This document shows positions 33,054-42,192 of a stretch of 43,734 nt of DNA, piece by piece. The position numbers and the translations under genes were made by a program. Below the pieces are notes generated by a model that saw only the letters and a list, made by a program, of their open reading frames with translations, searched no databases and was not told the origin of the DNA. Numbering within the stretch: position 1 is the first letter of the stretch; every line of letters begins with the position of its first letter. This DNA comes from Eubacteriales bacterium (GTDB taxonomy: Bacteria; Bacillota; Clostridia; Lachnospirales; Lachnospiraceae): the NCBI GenBank assembly GCA_030533235.1, contig JAUNJN010000017.1:1-43734 (forward strand), given 5' to 3'.

Positions 33054-34139
33054 ATGAGAACTTATTTGGTAACAGGCGGAGCAGGATTTATCGGATCAAA
33101 TTACATTCATTACATGTTTAAGAAATACGGTGATGAAATTCGTATCATTAATGTAGATAAGCTTACCTATGCAGGTAATCTTGAGAATTTAAAGGATATC
33201 GAGAATCGTGAGAACTATACATTTGTAAAGGCAGATATTTGTGACAAGGAAGCAATTGCACAGATTTTTGCTGAAAATGATATTGATCGTGTCGTACATT
33301 TTGCAGCAGAGAGTCATGTGGACCGAAGCATCAAGAATCCTGAGGTCTTTGTGGAGACAAACGTACTCGGTACAGCTGTTATGTTAAACTGTGCAAAGGC
33401 TGCTTGGGAGCTTCCGGATGGAGGATTTATGGAGGGAAAGAAGTTCCTCCACGTATCAACGGATGAGGTTTATGGTTCTCTTCCGGATGATGACAATGCA
33501 TTTTTCTATGAGACATCTCCGTATGAACCTCACAGTCCATATTCTGCCAGCAAGGCATCTTCGGATATGTTGGTAAAGGCATATATGGACACATATAAGT
33601 TCCCTGCCAATATTACAAACTGCAGTAACAATTATGGACCGTTCCAGTTCCCGGAGAAGCTGATTCCGCTTATCATCAACAATGCATTGCAGGGAAAGAA
33701 GCTGCCTGTATACGGTGACGGTAAGAATGTCCGTGACTGGCTCTATGTTGAGGATCATGCAAAGGCAATCGATATGGTACAGGAGCAGGGAAGATTATTC
33801 GAGACTTATAATATCGGCGGACACAATGAGAAACAGAATATCGAGATTATCAATATCATTATTGAGACCTTACAGGAAATGCTTCCGGAAGGAGATCCTC
33901 GTAAGGCACTTGTATCAAAGGATTTGATTACTTATGTGGAGGATCGCAAGGGTCACGACAGAAGATATGCCATCGCTCCGGATAAGATTAAGGCGGAGAT
34001 TGGTTGGGAGCCTGAGACGATGTTCGCTGAGGGTATCAAAAAGACAATCGCCTGGTTCTTTGAAAACGAAGAGTGGATGAAGAATGTAACAAGCGGTGAT
34101 TATCAGAAGTATTATGAGGACATGTATTCAAACAAATAA
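33054..34139 (+). CDS. rmlB: dTDP-glucose 4,6-dehydratase
   Basis: A 361-residue enzyme. GGAGG at 33042-33046 places the start at 33054, not the upstream ATG at 33012. Motifs: Gly-Gly-Ala-Gly-Phe-Ile-Gly-Ser-Asn (NAD site), Ala-Ala-Glu-Ser-His-Val-Asp-Arg-Ser, Ser-Thr-Asp-Glu-Val-Tyr-Gly, and Tyr-Ser-Ala-Ser-Lys (catalytic Tyr/Lys). It converts dTDP-glucose to dTDP-4-keto-6-deoxyglucose, the second step to dTDP-L-rhamnose. It has its own promoter and is separated from rmlA by a large palindrome. Confidence 0.97.
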   Translation: MRTYLVTGGAGFIGSNYIHYMFKKYGDEIRIINVDKLTYAGNLENLKDIENRENYTFVKADICDKEAIAQIFAENDIDRVVHFAAESHVDRSIKNPEVFVETNVLGTAVMLNCAKAAWELPDGGFMEGKKFLHVSTDEVYGSLPDDDNAFFYETSPYEPHSPYSASKASSDMLVKAYMDTYKFPANITNCSNNYGPFQFPEKLIPLIINNALQGKKLPVYGDGKNVRDWLYVEDHAKAIDMVQEQGRLFETYNIGGHNEKQNIEIINIIIETLQEMLPEGDPRKALVSKDLITYVEDRKGHDRRYAIAPDKIKAEIGWEPETMFAEGIKKTIAWFFENEEWMKNVTSGDYQKYYEDMYSNK

Positions 34140-34147
34140 TATAGTTC

Positions 34148-34298
34148 TTTTCGTTCTGTGATGATATGCATATATTGCAGAAAACACGCTTTCGCTCGGT
34201 TCCACACGTAGCGGTACTAAACTCGACAATACCTCGTTAAGTACCGACGTGTTCCAACGGTTTTCTTTCATACATGCATATGCATCACAGAATGAAAA
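34148..34298. repeat. 151-nt imperfect palindrome between rmlB and rmlA
   Basis: The outer arms TTTTCGTTCTGTGATG (34148-34163) and its complement (34283-34298) differ at one base. Inside, pairing continues through TATGCAT and GAAAAC blocks, then ACACGT and GGTAC blocks around a loop near 34210-34240. No T tract follows, so it is not a simple terminator. MITE-like remnant, structured leader RNA of rmlA, or RNA-processing site are possible. Confidence 0.82.
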
Positions 34299-34342
34299 CT
34301 TATCACAAAATTGTTTGAATACAGATTAGGAGGAGTATAACT

Positions 34343-35212
34343 ATGAAAGGTATTATTCTTGCCGGTGGATCCGGTACACGTTTATATCCGCTTACCAAGG
34401 CGGTTTCTAAGCAGATTATGCCGGTGTATGACAAGCCGATGATATATTATCCGCTCTCTACACTGATGCTTGCAGGTATCCGTGAGGTTTTGATTATTTC
34501 GACACCACGTGATCTGCCTGTGTTCCAGGAGTTGTTTGGCACAGGGGAGCAGCTTGGTATGAAGTTCAGCTATGCTGTCCAGGAGGTACCGAGAGGACTT
34601 GCGGACGCATTTATCATCGGTGAAGAGTTTATCGGTGATGACAATGTAGCACTTGTACTTGGAGATAATATTTTCTATGGACAGAGCTTCTCCAAGGTGT
34701 TAAAGAATGCTGCAACAAGAGAAAAAGGCGCGACGATCTTCGGATACTATGTTAAGGACCCGAGAGAGTATGGCGTTGTTGAGTTTGATGAGAATGGCAA
34801 GGCACTTTCCATCGAGGAAAAGCCGGAGCATCCGAAGTCAAATTATGCGGTGCCTGGACTTTACTTCTATGATAATGATGTTATTGAGATTGCTAAGAAT
34901 GTTAAGCCATCAGCCAGAGGGGAAATCGAGATTACATCCATTAACAACGAGTACCTTCGCAGAGGAGACCTTATGGTAGAGACGCTTGGTCGCGGGTTTG
35001 CATGGCTTGATACGGGTAATCATGATATGCTGTTGGATGCGGCAGATTTTGTAGCTGCTTTCCAGAAGAGGCAGGGACTTTATATTTCCTGTATCGAAGA
35101 GATTGCTTACAAGAGAGGCTTTATTGATCGGGAGCAGCTGCTTAAGCTTGCTGAACCGCTCCTTAAGACAGCATATGGGCAGTATCTGGTAGATGTTGCA
35201 AACGGATTATAA
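34343..35212 (+). CDS. rmlA: Glucose-1-phosphate thymidylyltransferase
   Basis: A 289-residue enzyme. AGGAGG precedes the ATG. The nucleotidyl-transfer motif Gly-Gly-Ser-Gly-Thr-Arg-Leu-Tyr-Pro is at residues 8-16; [10 protein letters not shown] follows, then Leu-Gly-Asp-Asn-Ile-Phe-Tyr-Gly and Glu-Lys-Pro. Length and motifs are those of RmlA. It makes dTDP-glucose from glucose 1-phosphate and dTTP. It is followed by rmlC after 14 nt. Confidence 0.97.
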   Translation: MKGIILAGGSGTRLYPLTKAVSKQIMPVYDKPMIYYPLSTLMLAGIREVLIISTPRDLPVFQELFGTGEQLGMKFSYAVQEVPRGLADAFIIGEEFIGDDNVALVLGDNIFYGQSFSKVLKNAATREKGATIFGYYVKDPREYGVVEFDENGKALSIEEKPEHPKSNYAVPGLYFYDNDVIEIAKNVKPSARGEIEITSINNEYLRRGDLMVETLGRGFAWLDTGNHDMLLDAADFVAAFQKRQGLYISCIEEIAYKRGFIDREQLLKLAEPLLKTAYGQYLVDVANGL

Positions 35213-35226
35213 GAGAGGTTTTAAAT

Positions 35227-35811
35227 ATGGCAGAAAAATTTGGGAAAATTACAGTTGAAAGTTGCGAGGTGGATGGACAGGTTATCGAGGGTCTTAAGGT
35301 GATTACACCATCCGTGTTTGGCGATGAGCGTGGATATTTTATGGAGACTTACAATTATAACGATTTTGCGGCAGCAGGAATTGATTGTAAGTTTGTGCAG
35401 GATAATCAGTCAAGCTCGAAAAAGGGTGTGTTGCGCGGACTTCATTTTCAGATAAATTTCCCGCAGGATAAGCTGGTGCGCGTGGTAAGCGGCGAAGTGT
35501 TTGATGTGGCTGTGGATCTTCGTAAGGGCTCTAAGACATATGGTAAGTGGTATGGAGTAAGACTCTCTGCCGAAAATAAAAAACAGTTCTTTATTCCGAA
35601 AAATTTTGCGCATGGATTTATTGTGCTTTCTGATAGTGCGGAGTTTTGTTATAAATGTACGGATTTTTACCATCCGAACGATGAAGGCGGGCTTTTATGG
35701 AGTGATCCGGAAATTGGTGTCGAGTGGCCGATGCCGGAAGGGATGACCAGAGAGGAACTCACGATTTCCGACAAGGACAAGCTGTGGAAAGGAATCAAGG
35801 ATCACATATGA
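35227..35811 (+). CDS. rmlC: dTDP-4-dehydrorhamnose 3,5-epimerase
   Basis: A 194-residue cupin-like enzyme. Motifs: Asp-Glu-Arg-Gly-Tyr-Phe-Met-Glu, Gln-Asp-Asn-Gln-Ser, Arg-Gly-Leu-His-Phe-Gln (catalytic His), Lys-Leu-Val-Arg-Val, Asp-Leu-Arg-Lys-Gly-Ser and Phe-Ala-His-Gly-Phe. It acts after RmlB on the way to dTDP-L-rhamnose. The stop overlaps the start of the next gene (ATGA). The reductase RmlD, which would complete the pathway, is not seen in this window. Confidence 0.97.
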   Translation: MAEKFGKITVESCEVDGQVIEGLKVITPSVFGDERGYFMETYNYNDFAAAGIDCKFVQDNQSSSKKGVLRGLHFQINFPQDKLVRVVSGEVFDVAVDLRKGSKTYGKWYGVRLSAENKKQFFIPKNFAHGFIVLSDSAEFCYKCTDFYHPNDEGGLLWSDPEIGVEWPMPEGMTREELTISDKDKLWKGIKDHI

Positions 35812-37355
35812 ACAAAGAAAACAGGAAGATGATATTGACGAGTATAGGGTTATTTCTCCTATACTTTATCTTGCAGTTAAGATTTGCAAATGACAATTGG
35901 TTTCCTTCCGATGAGTTTGATGTCATGTTAGGTGGAAAAGCACTTGCACGTGGCTTTGATTTGTATAGTGAGTTTCTGTCGCAGCACATGCCAATCAGCT
36001 ATTATGTAAGCTATGTGTTTGAATTGCTGGGTGCACATACGGTGGTTGCTCAGCGAATTTGCTATTATGCATTGTTTTCACTATGCTGGGTGTTGATTTA
36101 TGTTCGCGGAAAAGCATATCTTGATCATCGAATTTTATTGATATATCCGATTATATTTATGTGTATTTTGCCGACACACGAATACGGAACAGTTATTTTA
36201 TCGGAACATTTGGTCGGAATCGGATTTGTTGCACTCCTGTTAGAATACTATATCTTCTGCATCAATCGAAAAATATCATTGTTAAGTTGCCTGATTATTA
36301 TGATATCGGTTCTTTTGACATTTGGGACAACGTTTGTATCTATCTTTGGACTTGCAGTTATTGGACTTGCGGTCATGGGTAAAGAACTCATGTGGAAAAG
36401 GGAAAACAATCAGTCTATGAAGGTGTTTTTCGTTGAGTCGATAAAAAAATACGGTAAGTTATTAGCCGTTGTTTCCGTACCTTGGATTATACTTGTGGTA
36501 GTATATGCAAAGAAACATATTTTGAAAACATTTATCTTTTCGGCATATACGCTTAATCGCCAAATTTACCCGAAATATTTAGGCTATGGCAGCAGTATTA
36601 TTGCATCCTTGTTAAAGAGTGTTGATTATATTGGAAGTACGATTTCAAAATGCTTTGACATTACGTCGATTAATATCAACAGTATTGTAATACTTATATT
36701 TACTGTGTTTATAATCAAAGCGGTCATATTTATATACCGAACAAAGGGATGGTATCAGGGTGTTGTCATTACATTGTTGCTTTTGTCTTTGGGGACAAGA
36801 GAGTACTATCATTTTCATGGAACTCAGTTCCTTGCGGTTGCAGCAGCAATCATCGCCTATTATATGATTGAATATTACGTAAAAGAGAAAAAATGTTTTA
36901 AGGAAGGAGCGGAGCGATACCAAACAGTGGTTCCGATCTTGGCACTTGTTTATATTGCACCGTTTATTTCGGGGTTTTCAACGATTGGGAATGTTGACAC
37001 AAGTAAAACACCAAACTTAACGGCGATGTTGCTGGAGGAATTTACAGAGTCCGATGAGCCGATATGGCATATTGCACTTAATAATGAGGTCTTTATGATT
37101 GCGGATCGAACACCGGTGTTGGCTGCGGGGGCTGTTCCTTGGATGTGGGAAGGACTTCATGAATCCGTGATGGAGGACATACAGGCGAATCCACCGAGAG
37201 CGTTGATATATTCCGAAGGTCTGAATGTATGGGGATATTGCATTGATGACTATGCACCGGAGTTGGTTGAGTATATAAACAACACATATACGCGTTACAA
37301 CCCGGATGCCATACTGTATCTTCGAAATGATTATTATAATGAGGTAGTAAAGTAA
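35808..37355 (+). CDS. GT-C-like polytopic membrane protein
   Basis: A 515-residue protein whose ATG overlaps the rmlC stop. A membrane helix at the N-terminus is followed by an acidic loop, Phe-Pro-Ser-Asp-Glu-Phe-Asp, then Leu-Tyr-Ser-Glu, as in the first extracytoplasmic loop of GT-C glycosyltransferases that use lipid-phosphate sugars. About ten further hydrophobic segments and a soluble extracytoplasmic C-terminal part of about 130 residues follow. It likely adds a side-chain sugar to the glycan outside the membrane. Donor and acceptor are unknown. Co-transcribed with rmlA and rmlC. Confidence 0.75.
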   Translation: MNKENRKMILTSIGLFLLYFILQLRFANDNWFPSDEFDVMLGGKALARGFDLYSEFLSQHMPISYYVSYVFELLGAHTVVAQRICYYALFSLCWVLIYVRGKAYLDHRILLIYPIIFMCILPTHEYGTVILSEHLVGIGFVALLLEYYIFCINRKISLLSCLIIMISVLLTFGTTFVSIFGLAVIGLAVMGKELMWKRENNQSMKVFFVESIKKYGKLLAVVSVPWIILVVVYAKKHILKTFIFSAYTLNRQIYPKYLGYGSSIIASLLKSVDYIGSTISKCFDITSININSIVILIFTVFIIKAVIFIYRTKGWYQGVVITLLLLSLGTREYYHFHGTQFLAVAAAIIAYYMIEYYVKEKKCFKEGAERYQTVVPILALVYIAPFISGFSTIGNVDTSKTPNLTAMLLEEFTESDEPIWHIALNNEVFMIADRTPVLAAGAVPWMWEGLHESVMEDIQANPPRALIYSEGLNVWGYCIDDYAPELVEYINNTYTRYNPDAILYLRNDYYNEVVK

Positions 37356-37383
37356 CTGAGTGATGCAAAATTAGACAAGAAAA

Positions 37384-37430
37384 TTGACTTTTCTATATGC
37401 GTATAGTATCATGAAATGGATACTATACGC
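37384..37430 (+). promoter_or_regulatory. Promoter with operator-like dyad before the initiating sugar transferase
   Basis: TTGACT at 37384-37389 and TATCAT at 37407-37412 with a 17-bp spacer. A perfect 12-bp inverted repeat (GCGTATAGTATC at 37399-37410, complement at 37419-37430, 8-bp centre) overlaps the -10. A bound repressor would block RNA polymerase. In RNA it could instead form a 5' hairpin. Confidence 0.75.
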
Positions 37431-37447
37431 GTAGGAGAGTCGAAAAA

Positions 37448-38902
37448 ATGTACAGACGAAATGAAGAACAATGGTATAAACATTTTGATTTTGTCGTGCT
37501 TGATTTGCTTTGCATTGAGCTTAGTTTTTTGCTTGCGTTTGCGATTCGATTTTGCAAGGATTTAGATATTAAATCCTTGTTTTTTGCGTTCAGAAATTCT
37601 GAAATATATGGCACAATGTTGCTCTTTTTGGTTGTGCTCCATGTGGTTTACATTATAATCGCCATACCGTATGCCGGTATCATCCATAGAAATGCTGCGG
37701 ATGAATTTAAAAAAGTTCTTATCTATAACATTTTTCTATTTACAGGTATGATTGTTGCGTTGTTTGTAGTAAAATCATCGAGTCTGTATTCCAGAATAGT
37801 AATCTTTTTATATCCGGTCATAAATACACCTTTGATGTTTGTATGCAGACATGTGAACAAAAAAATTATCCGAAAAAGGCTGAACAAGGAGTCACATCAG
37901 AGCTGTATGATTGTGTTTGCCGCATACGAGGAGTTGGAAGGTATCATCCAACATCTTACCCAAAATCCGATTCAGACGATACGAATTGTCGGTATTGCAT
38001 TGACTGACCCGGTAATCACGCCGGATATGAAGCAGGATTATATGGGGATACCGGTTCTTGGGGATGCGGATGCAATGTACGAATATGCCAGAACCAATGT
38101 TGTGGATGAAGTTATGCTCTGTATGAGCGGCGAGAAAACCAAGCGTGTTGTGGATACCCTTACGAGCATGGGTATCGTTACACATATTAATATTGAGAAA
38201 TATTTCCGTATCAAAAAAGGTGAGGTTAACAATGTATATGGAATTCCGGTTATTACAACCGGAGTCATGATGATGACCGCAAGGCAGATTGTTATTAAAC
38301 GACTTGTTGATGTTATCCTTGGACTGATTGGGTCCGTTGTGACAATTGTACTTACTATTTTTATCGCACCGATGATCTGGATTGCAGATCCGGGACCTGT
38401 ATTTTTCCGTCAGGAGCGCGTCGGACAGAATGGGCGAAAGTTTAAAATATGGAAATTCCGTACGATGTATAAGGATGCGGAGGCAAGAAAGGCGGAGTTG
38501 CTTGAACAAAACGAGATGAATGGTCTTATGTTTAAGATGGAGGATGATCCGAGAATCATCGGCTATGGAAAAAAGTTTAAGCTTGGCGCGTTTTTACGGA
38601 AGTTTTCCATTGATGAACTGCCACAGTCCTTTAATATCCTCGAAGGCAGCATGAGCGTCGTCGGTACGAGACCGCCGACGGTCGAGGAGTATGAAAAATA
38701 TGATTTGCACCACAAGGGAAGGCTTGCAATGAAACCCGGACTTACCGGTATGTGGCAGATTAGCGGTAGAAATAAGATAACAGACTTTGAGCAGGTGGTA
38801 GAGCTGGACAAGCAATATGTGGACCAGTTTTGTCTGCGACTTGATCTTGAAATCATGTTTAAGACCATTAAGGTGGTACTCGGAAGAGACGGTTCCATGT
38901 AA
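37448..38902 (+). CDS. Undecaprenyl-phosphate sugar phosphotransferase (WbaP/WsaP type)
   Basis: A 484-residue polyprenyl-phosphate hexose-1-phosphate transferase. Four N-terminal membrane helices, a CoA-binding-like middle domain (about 150-265), one more helix (about 285-310), then the catalytic domain: Lys-Phe-Arg-Thr-Met, Asp-Pro-Arg-Ile, Leu-Arg-Lys-Phe-Ser-Ile-Asp-Glu-Leu-Pro-Gln, Gly-Thr-Arg-Pro-Pro, and Lys-Pro-Gly-Leu-Thr-Gly-Met-Trp-Gln. It starts glycan assembly by putting the first sugar phosphate on the lipid carrier at the inner membrane face. It has its own promoter with a possible operator, so initiation may be the controlled step. Confidence 0.94.
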   Translation: MYRRNEEQWYKHFDFVVLDLLCIELSFLLAFAIRFCKDLDIKSLFFAFRNSEIYGTMLLFLVVLHVVYIIIAIPYAGIIHRNAADEFKKVLIYNIFLFTGMIVALFVVKSSSLYSRIVIFLYPVINTPLMFVCRHVNKKIIRKRLNKESHQSCMIVFAAYEELEGIIQHLTQNPIQTIRIVGIALTDPVITPDMKQDYMGIPVLGDADAMYEYARTNVVDEVMLCMSGEKTKRVVDTLTSMGIVTHINIEKYFRIKKGEVNNVYGIPVITTGVMMMTARQIVIKRLVDVILGLIGSVVTIVLTIFIAPMIWIADPGPVFFRQERVGQNGRKFKIWKFRTMYKDAEARKAELLEQNEMNGLMFKMEDDPRIIGYGKKFKLGAFLRKFSIDELPQSFNILEGSMSVVGTRPPTVEEYEKYDLHHKGRLAMKPGLTGMWQISGRNKITDFEQVVELDKQYVDQFCLRLDLEIMFKTIKVVLGRDGSM

Positions 38903-38928
38903 AGGCCTTTAATTAACAGGAGATTAGC

Positions 38929-40005
38929 ATGTATATAGTAACGGTTGGACTAATAATAGTATGGCTTGTGATAGTACCGATGGCGCTTGGCTATTTGATG
39001 TCAAGAGTGTTTGAAAAGAAATTCACGGATTACTGTTGCGCCTTTGGATTTCAATATATCGTCGGTCAGCTTGTTATGTGGGGATGTTTTCAGATTCTGG
39101 CAGTCCCGGTCATACTGGCGAAGGGAAAGCTCTCGTTGGTGATGATTCTTTGGGGCATGAGTATTGCTGCAATATTTGCGATCACAATCGGTCTTATTGT
39201 ACGAAGAAAGCTGCCTCGAATACTTAAAATAGAAAAATATAAATCCGAAATTAAAGCAAAGCTTGGACTTCTGCTTGCTGTATTGGCGGTTGCTGTCATA
39301 GTGGGCTATCAGTGTTATCATTATATCTTTTGCATGCATCTGGACGAGGACGATGCACGATTTGTCGTGAATGCGGTGGATGCCTATGAGAGAGGCACAC
39401 TGTTTCTTACAAATCCGGCAAACGGAAATTATGTCGGCACGTGGGTAGGAGAAATGGTAAAGGATGTCTCATCGCCGTGGGCAATCTACCTTGCCATGAT
39501 TTCCAAGCTCATTGGAATCTATCCGACAATTTTTGCACATACGGTCTATCCCGCATTTTTGCTCGTTATGGGATATGTTGCATTTTATTTCATCGGAAAT
39601 ACAATGTTTTATGGGGAGGTTACAAAGAGCTGGTTGATGGTGCTTATCGCAGCGGTTGTTCATATGTCCTTTGGCACGTCTTTGTACAATCAATCGGTGT
39701 TTACCCTCAATCGTATCTGGCAGGGAAAGGCTACAGTGGCAGGGGTGATGATTCCGTTTTTGTTGTACCTGTTGTTGCAGCTATATTATGACAAACAGGA
39801 TAAAGGAAGCTATGTGCTGTTGTTTTTTGCAGGACTTAGCATGTGTCTCATGTCGGGAATGGGAATATTCTTCAGCGGAATTATGATTGGTGTGTACGGA
39901 GTGTGGTTTACACTTTTGAATAAAAGATGGAAGCATATTCTATATATTGCAATCGCATGTATGCCGACAGTCGTATACGGTTTATCATACGTTTTGATTA
40001 AGTAG
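38929..40005 (+). CDS. DUF6077-like membrane protein, N-terminal part
   Basis: A 358-residue polytopic protein with about nine hydrophobic segments. A loop with His-Leu-Asp-Glu-Asp-Asp-Ala-Arg-Phe (about 137-146) resembles the acidic loop of GT-C-like proteins. ACAGGAG precedes the ATG. The next gene lies in the same frame after two in-frame stops (TAG at 40003, TAA at 40012). Together they would make about 615 residues, near the size I associate with intact DUF6077 proteins. I annotate it as a gene, with a split or decayed origin possible. Confidence 0.68.
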   Translation: MYIVTVGLIIVWLVIVPMALGYLMSRVFEKKFTDYCCAFGFQYIVGQLVMWGCFQILAVPVILAKGKLSLVMILWGMSIAAIFAITIGLIVRRKLPRILKIEKYKSEIKAKLGLLLAVLAVAVIVGYQCYHYIFCMHLDEDDARFVVNAVDAYERGTLFLTNPANGNYVGTWVGEMVKDVSSPWAIYLAMISKLIGIYPTIFAHTVYPAFLLVMGYVAFYFIGNTMFYGEVTKSWLMVLIAAVVHMSFGTSLYNQSVFTLNRIWQGKATVAGVMIPFLLYLLLQLYYDKQDKGSYVLLFFAGLSMCLMSGMGIFFSGIMIGVYGVWFTLLNKRWKHILYIAIACMPTVVYGLSYVLIK

Positions 40006-40014
40006 AGGAATTAA

Positions 40015-40785
40015 ATGAGTGCTTGGATGAATGAAATAATTGAATATATTCGCAGATACTTCAATCATAGTCCTCTGCTATATCTATATATCGCCGCATT
40101 GCTCTTTTTGTTGTTTCGGGGGAAACGGATTCGGAGGATGGTTGTGTATCCGTCCATGATACTCACAGTCGTTGTTATGAATCCGATTTGTTATGGGTAT
40201 ATATGGATTCGGTTGATTGAGTATGCGTTCTGGCGCATGCTTTGGATGATTCCGGTCATTCCGGTCATTGGGTGCGCAGTCATTGAGCTTGGCACAATAC
40301 TGCACAAGAAATGGGGAGCCTTGGTGACGGTAAGCATATTTGTGGTGTGCATGGTTGTTTTTGGTACAAATGTGTATCAAAATACTACGTGGTATCAAAA
40401 AGGAAACAATGTCTATAAATTACCGTATGCGAGTGTGATTGTTGCACAGACGATACTTGGGCTCGATGAGCAACCGGTGGTGCTGGCTCCGTCCGGCTTG
40501 TATTGCTATCTTCGCCAATATAGCGGGGACATAAAGCTGTTATACGGAAGAGATGCAGAAACCTATATATTGCCGTTGCAGGATACCGATTTGATACAGC
40601 TTCATGCGATGATAGAAGATAATACCGGGACGAGCAAGGAATTGTGCGAGCTTGCAAAGGAACACAATGCCGAATTTATTGTACTGCCGGACAGTCACAC
40701 GTTTTCCGAAATCGGGCAATACGGCTATGATTTTGTCGGATGGATGGAAGGATATTGTCTGTATCAGGTGAAAACTGCTGAATAG
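40015..40785 (+). CDS. Membrane protein, likely C-terminal part of the DUF6077-like pair
   Basis: A 256-residue protein with about four hydrophobic segments, then about 130 residues of soluble, probably extracytoplasmic domain. AGAGGA overlaps the previous stop and lies about 6 nt before the ATG, so translation can restart. It is in the same reading frame as the upstream gene. The two may form one functional enzyme from two chains. Confidence 0.66.
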   Translation: MSAWMNEIIEYIRRYFNHSPLLYLYIAALLFLLFRGKRIRRMVVYPSMILTVVVMNPICYGYIWIRLIEYAFWRMLWMIPVIPVIGCAVIELGTILHKKWGALVTVSIFVVCMVVFGTNVYQNTTWYQKGNNVYKLPYASVIVAQTILGLDEQPVVLAPSGLYCYLRQYSGDIKLLYGRDAETYILPLQDTDLIQLHAMIEDNTGTSKELCELAKEHNAEFIVLPDSHTFSEIGQYGYDFVGWMEGYCLYQVKTAE

Positions 40786-40864
40786 CAGTTGAAAAAGGTT
40801 GGAAAAGGTTGAAGTATTAGGGTGAATAAGATAAAATAAAAAGATAAGCAAAAAGGAGATTTGT

Positions 40865-42178
40865 ATGAATATTATTTTACTTTCGGGCGGCAGCGGAAAA
40901 CGATTGTGGCCGTTGTCCAATGATATCAGAAGCAAGCAGTTTATCAAATTATTTAAAGATGAGTCAGGTCAATATGAGTCGATGGTGCAGAGAGTGTATC
41001 GCCAGATTATGAGTGTGGATGCAGATTCTAAGGTTACAATCGCAACGAGTAAATCACAGGCGAGTGCAATCAAGAATCAGCTCGGCGAAAAGGCATCTAT
41101 CTGCGTGGAGCCGTGCAGACGCGATACATTTCCGGCAATTCTCCTTGCTGCAGCATATCTGCATGATGAGCTCGGTGTGGGGGAGGATGAGAGTGTTGCA
41201 GTCTGTCCGGTAGACCCATATGTGGAAAAGGAATATTATGAAATCGTAAAGCAGATGGGTGAGCTTGCGTTGCAGAGTGATGCAAACCTCACGCTTATGG
41301 GAATCGAACCGACCTGTCCAAGTGACAAATACGGATACATCATTCCGGAGTCTGGCGATGAAGTAAGTCGTGTAAAGGAATTTAAGGAAAAACCGGATGT
41401 CGAGACAGCGAAGAAGTATTTGGGACAGAATGCCTTGTGGAATGGCGGTGTCTTTGCGTTTCGTCTAGGCTATTTGCTTGATAAAGCACATAGTCTGGTT
41501 GATTTTACAGATTACAGGGATTTGTTTTCAAAGTATGAAAGCCTTGAGAAGATAAGCTTTGATTATGCGGTGGTTGAAAAAGAACCGAGTATACAGGTTG
41601 TACGCTACGGCGGTGATTGGAGAGATGTCGGAACCTGGAACATGATGACAGAGGTTATGGCAGAGGCAACAAAGGGTAATGTCACACTCGACGATACGTG
41701 TGTCAATACACAGGTTGTGAATGAGCTTGATATACCGATTATATGCATGGGATGCAAGGACATGATTGTTGCAGCGAGTGGAGATGGTATCCTCGTTTCG
41801 GATAAGGAACGCAGTGGAGCCATGAAACCATATGTTGAGAGGGTAAATCTCGACCCGATGTATGCGGAAAAATCATGGGGATCCTATGCGGTTATGGATG
41901 CGCAGAAGGGATCTATGACGGTGAAGGTATCCATGCATGCCGGAGACAGTATGAGCTATCATAGCCATGATATACGTTCTGAGGTATGGACGGTCATCGA
42001 AGGGGAGGGCGTAGCTATCGTGGATGGCATGGAGCAACACCTGTCGGTTGGGGATGTGATTACGATTGCTGCAGGATGCAAACACATGTTAAAAGCGATT
42101 ACCAATATGAGTATTATAGAGGTTCAGTTGGGAAAAGAAATTTGTGCGTCGGATAAGCATAAGCATGCGATGGACTAA
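40865..42178 (+). CDS. manC: Mannose-1-phosphate guanylyltransferase with C-terminal cupin domain
   Basis: A 437-residue protein; AAAAGGAG precedes the ATG. N-terminal nucleotidyltransferase: Ser-Gly-Gly-Ser-Gly-Lys-Arg-Leu-Trp-Pro-Leu-Ser (residues 6-17), Cys-Pro-Val-Asp-Pro-Tyr, Phe-Lys-Glu-Lys-Pro-Asp and Trp-Asn-Gly-Gly-Val-Phe. The C-terminal cupin (about 330-430) has Ser-Tyr-His-Ser-His and Glu-Val-Trp-Thr-Val-Ile-Glu-Gly-Glu-Gly, as in type II phosphomannose isomerase fusions. It makes GDP-mannose from mannose 1-phosphate and GTP. A separate isomerase follows, so the cupin may be regulatory or redundant. Confidence 0.94.
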   Translation: MNIILLSGGSGKRLWPLSNDIRSKQFIKLFKDESGQYESMVQRVYRQIMSVDADSKVTIATSKSQASAIKNQLGEKASICVEPCRRDTFPAILLAAAYLHDELGVGEDESVAVCPVDPYVEKEYYEIVKQMGELALQSDANLTLMGIEPTCPSDKYGYIIPESGDEVSRVKEFKEKPDVETAKKYLGQNALWNGGVFAFRLGYLLDKAHSLVDFTDYRDLFSKYESLEKISFDYAVVEKEPSIQVVRYGGDWRDVGTWNMMTEVMAEATKGNVTLDDTCVNTQVVNELDIPIICMGCKDMIVAASGDGILVSDKERSGAMKPYVERVNLDPMYAEKSWGSYAVMDAQKGSMTVKVSMHAGDSMSYHSHDIRSEVWTVIEGEGVAIVDGMEQHLSVGDVITIAAGCKHMLKAITNMSIIEVQLGKEICASDKHKHAMD

Positions 42179-42192
42179 GTGGAGAATATGAA

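Noticed and set aside
34148-34298. Large palindrome as rmlB terminator
   Set aside because: No T-rich run follows the right arm on either strand.
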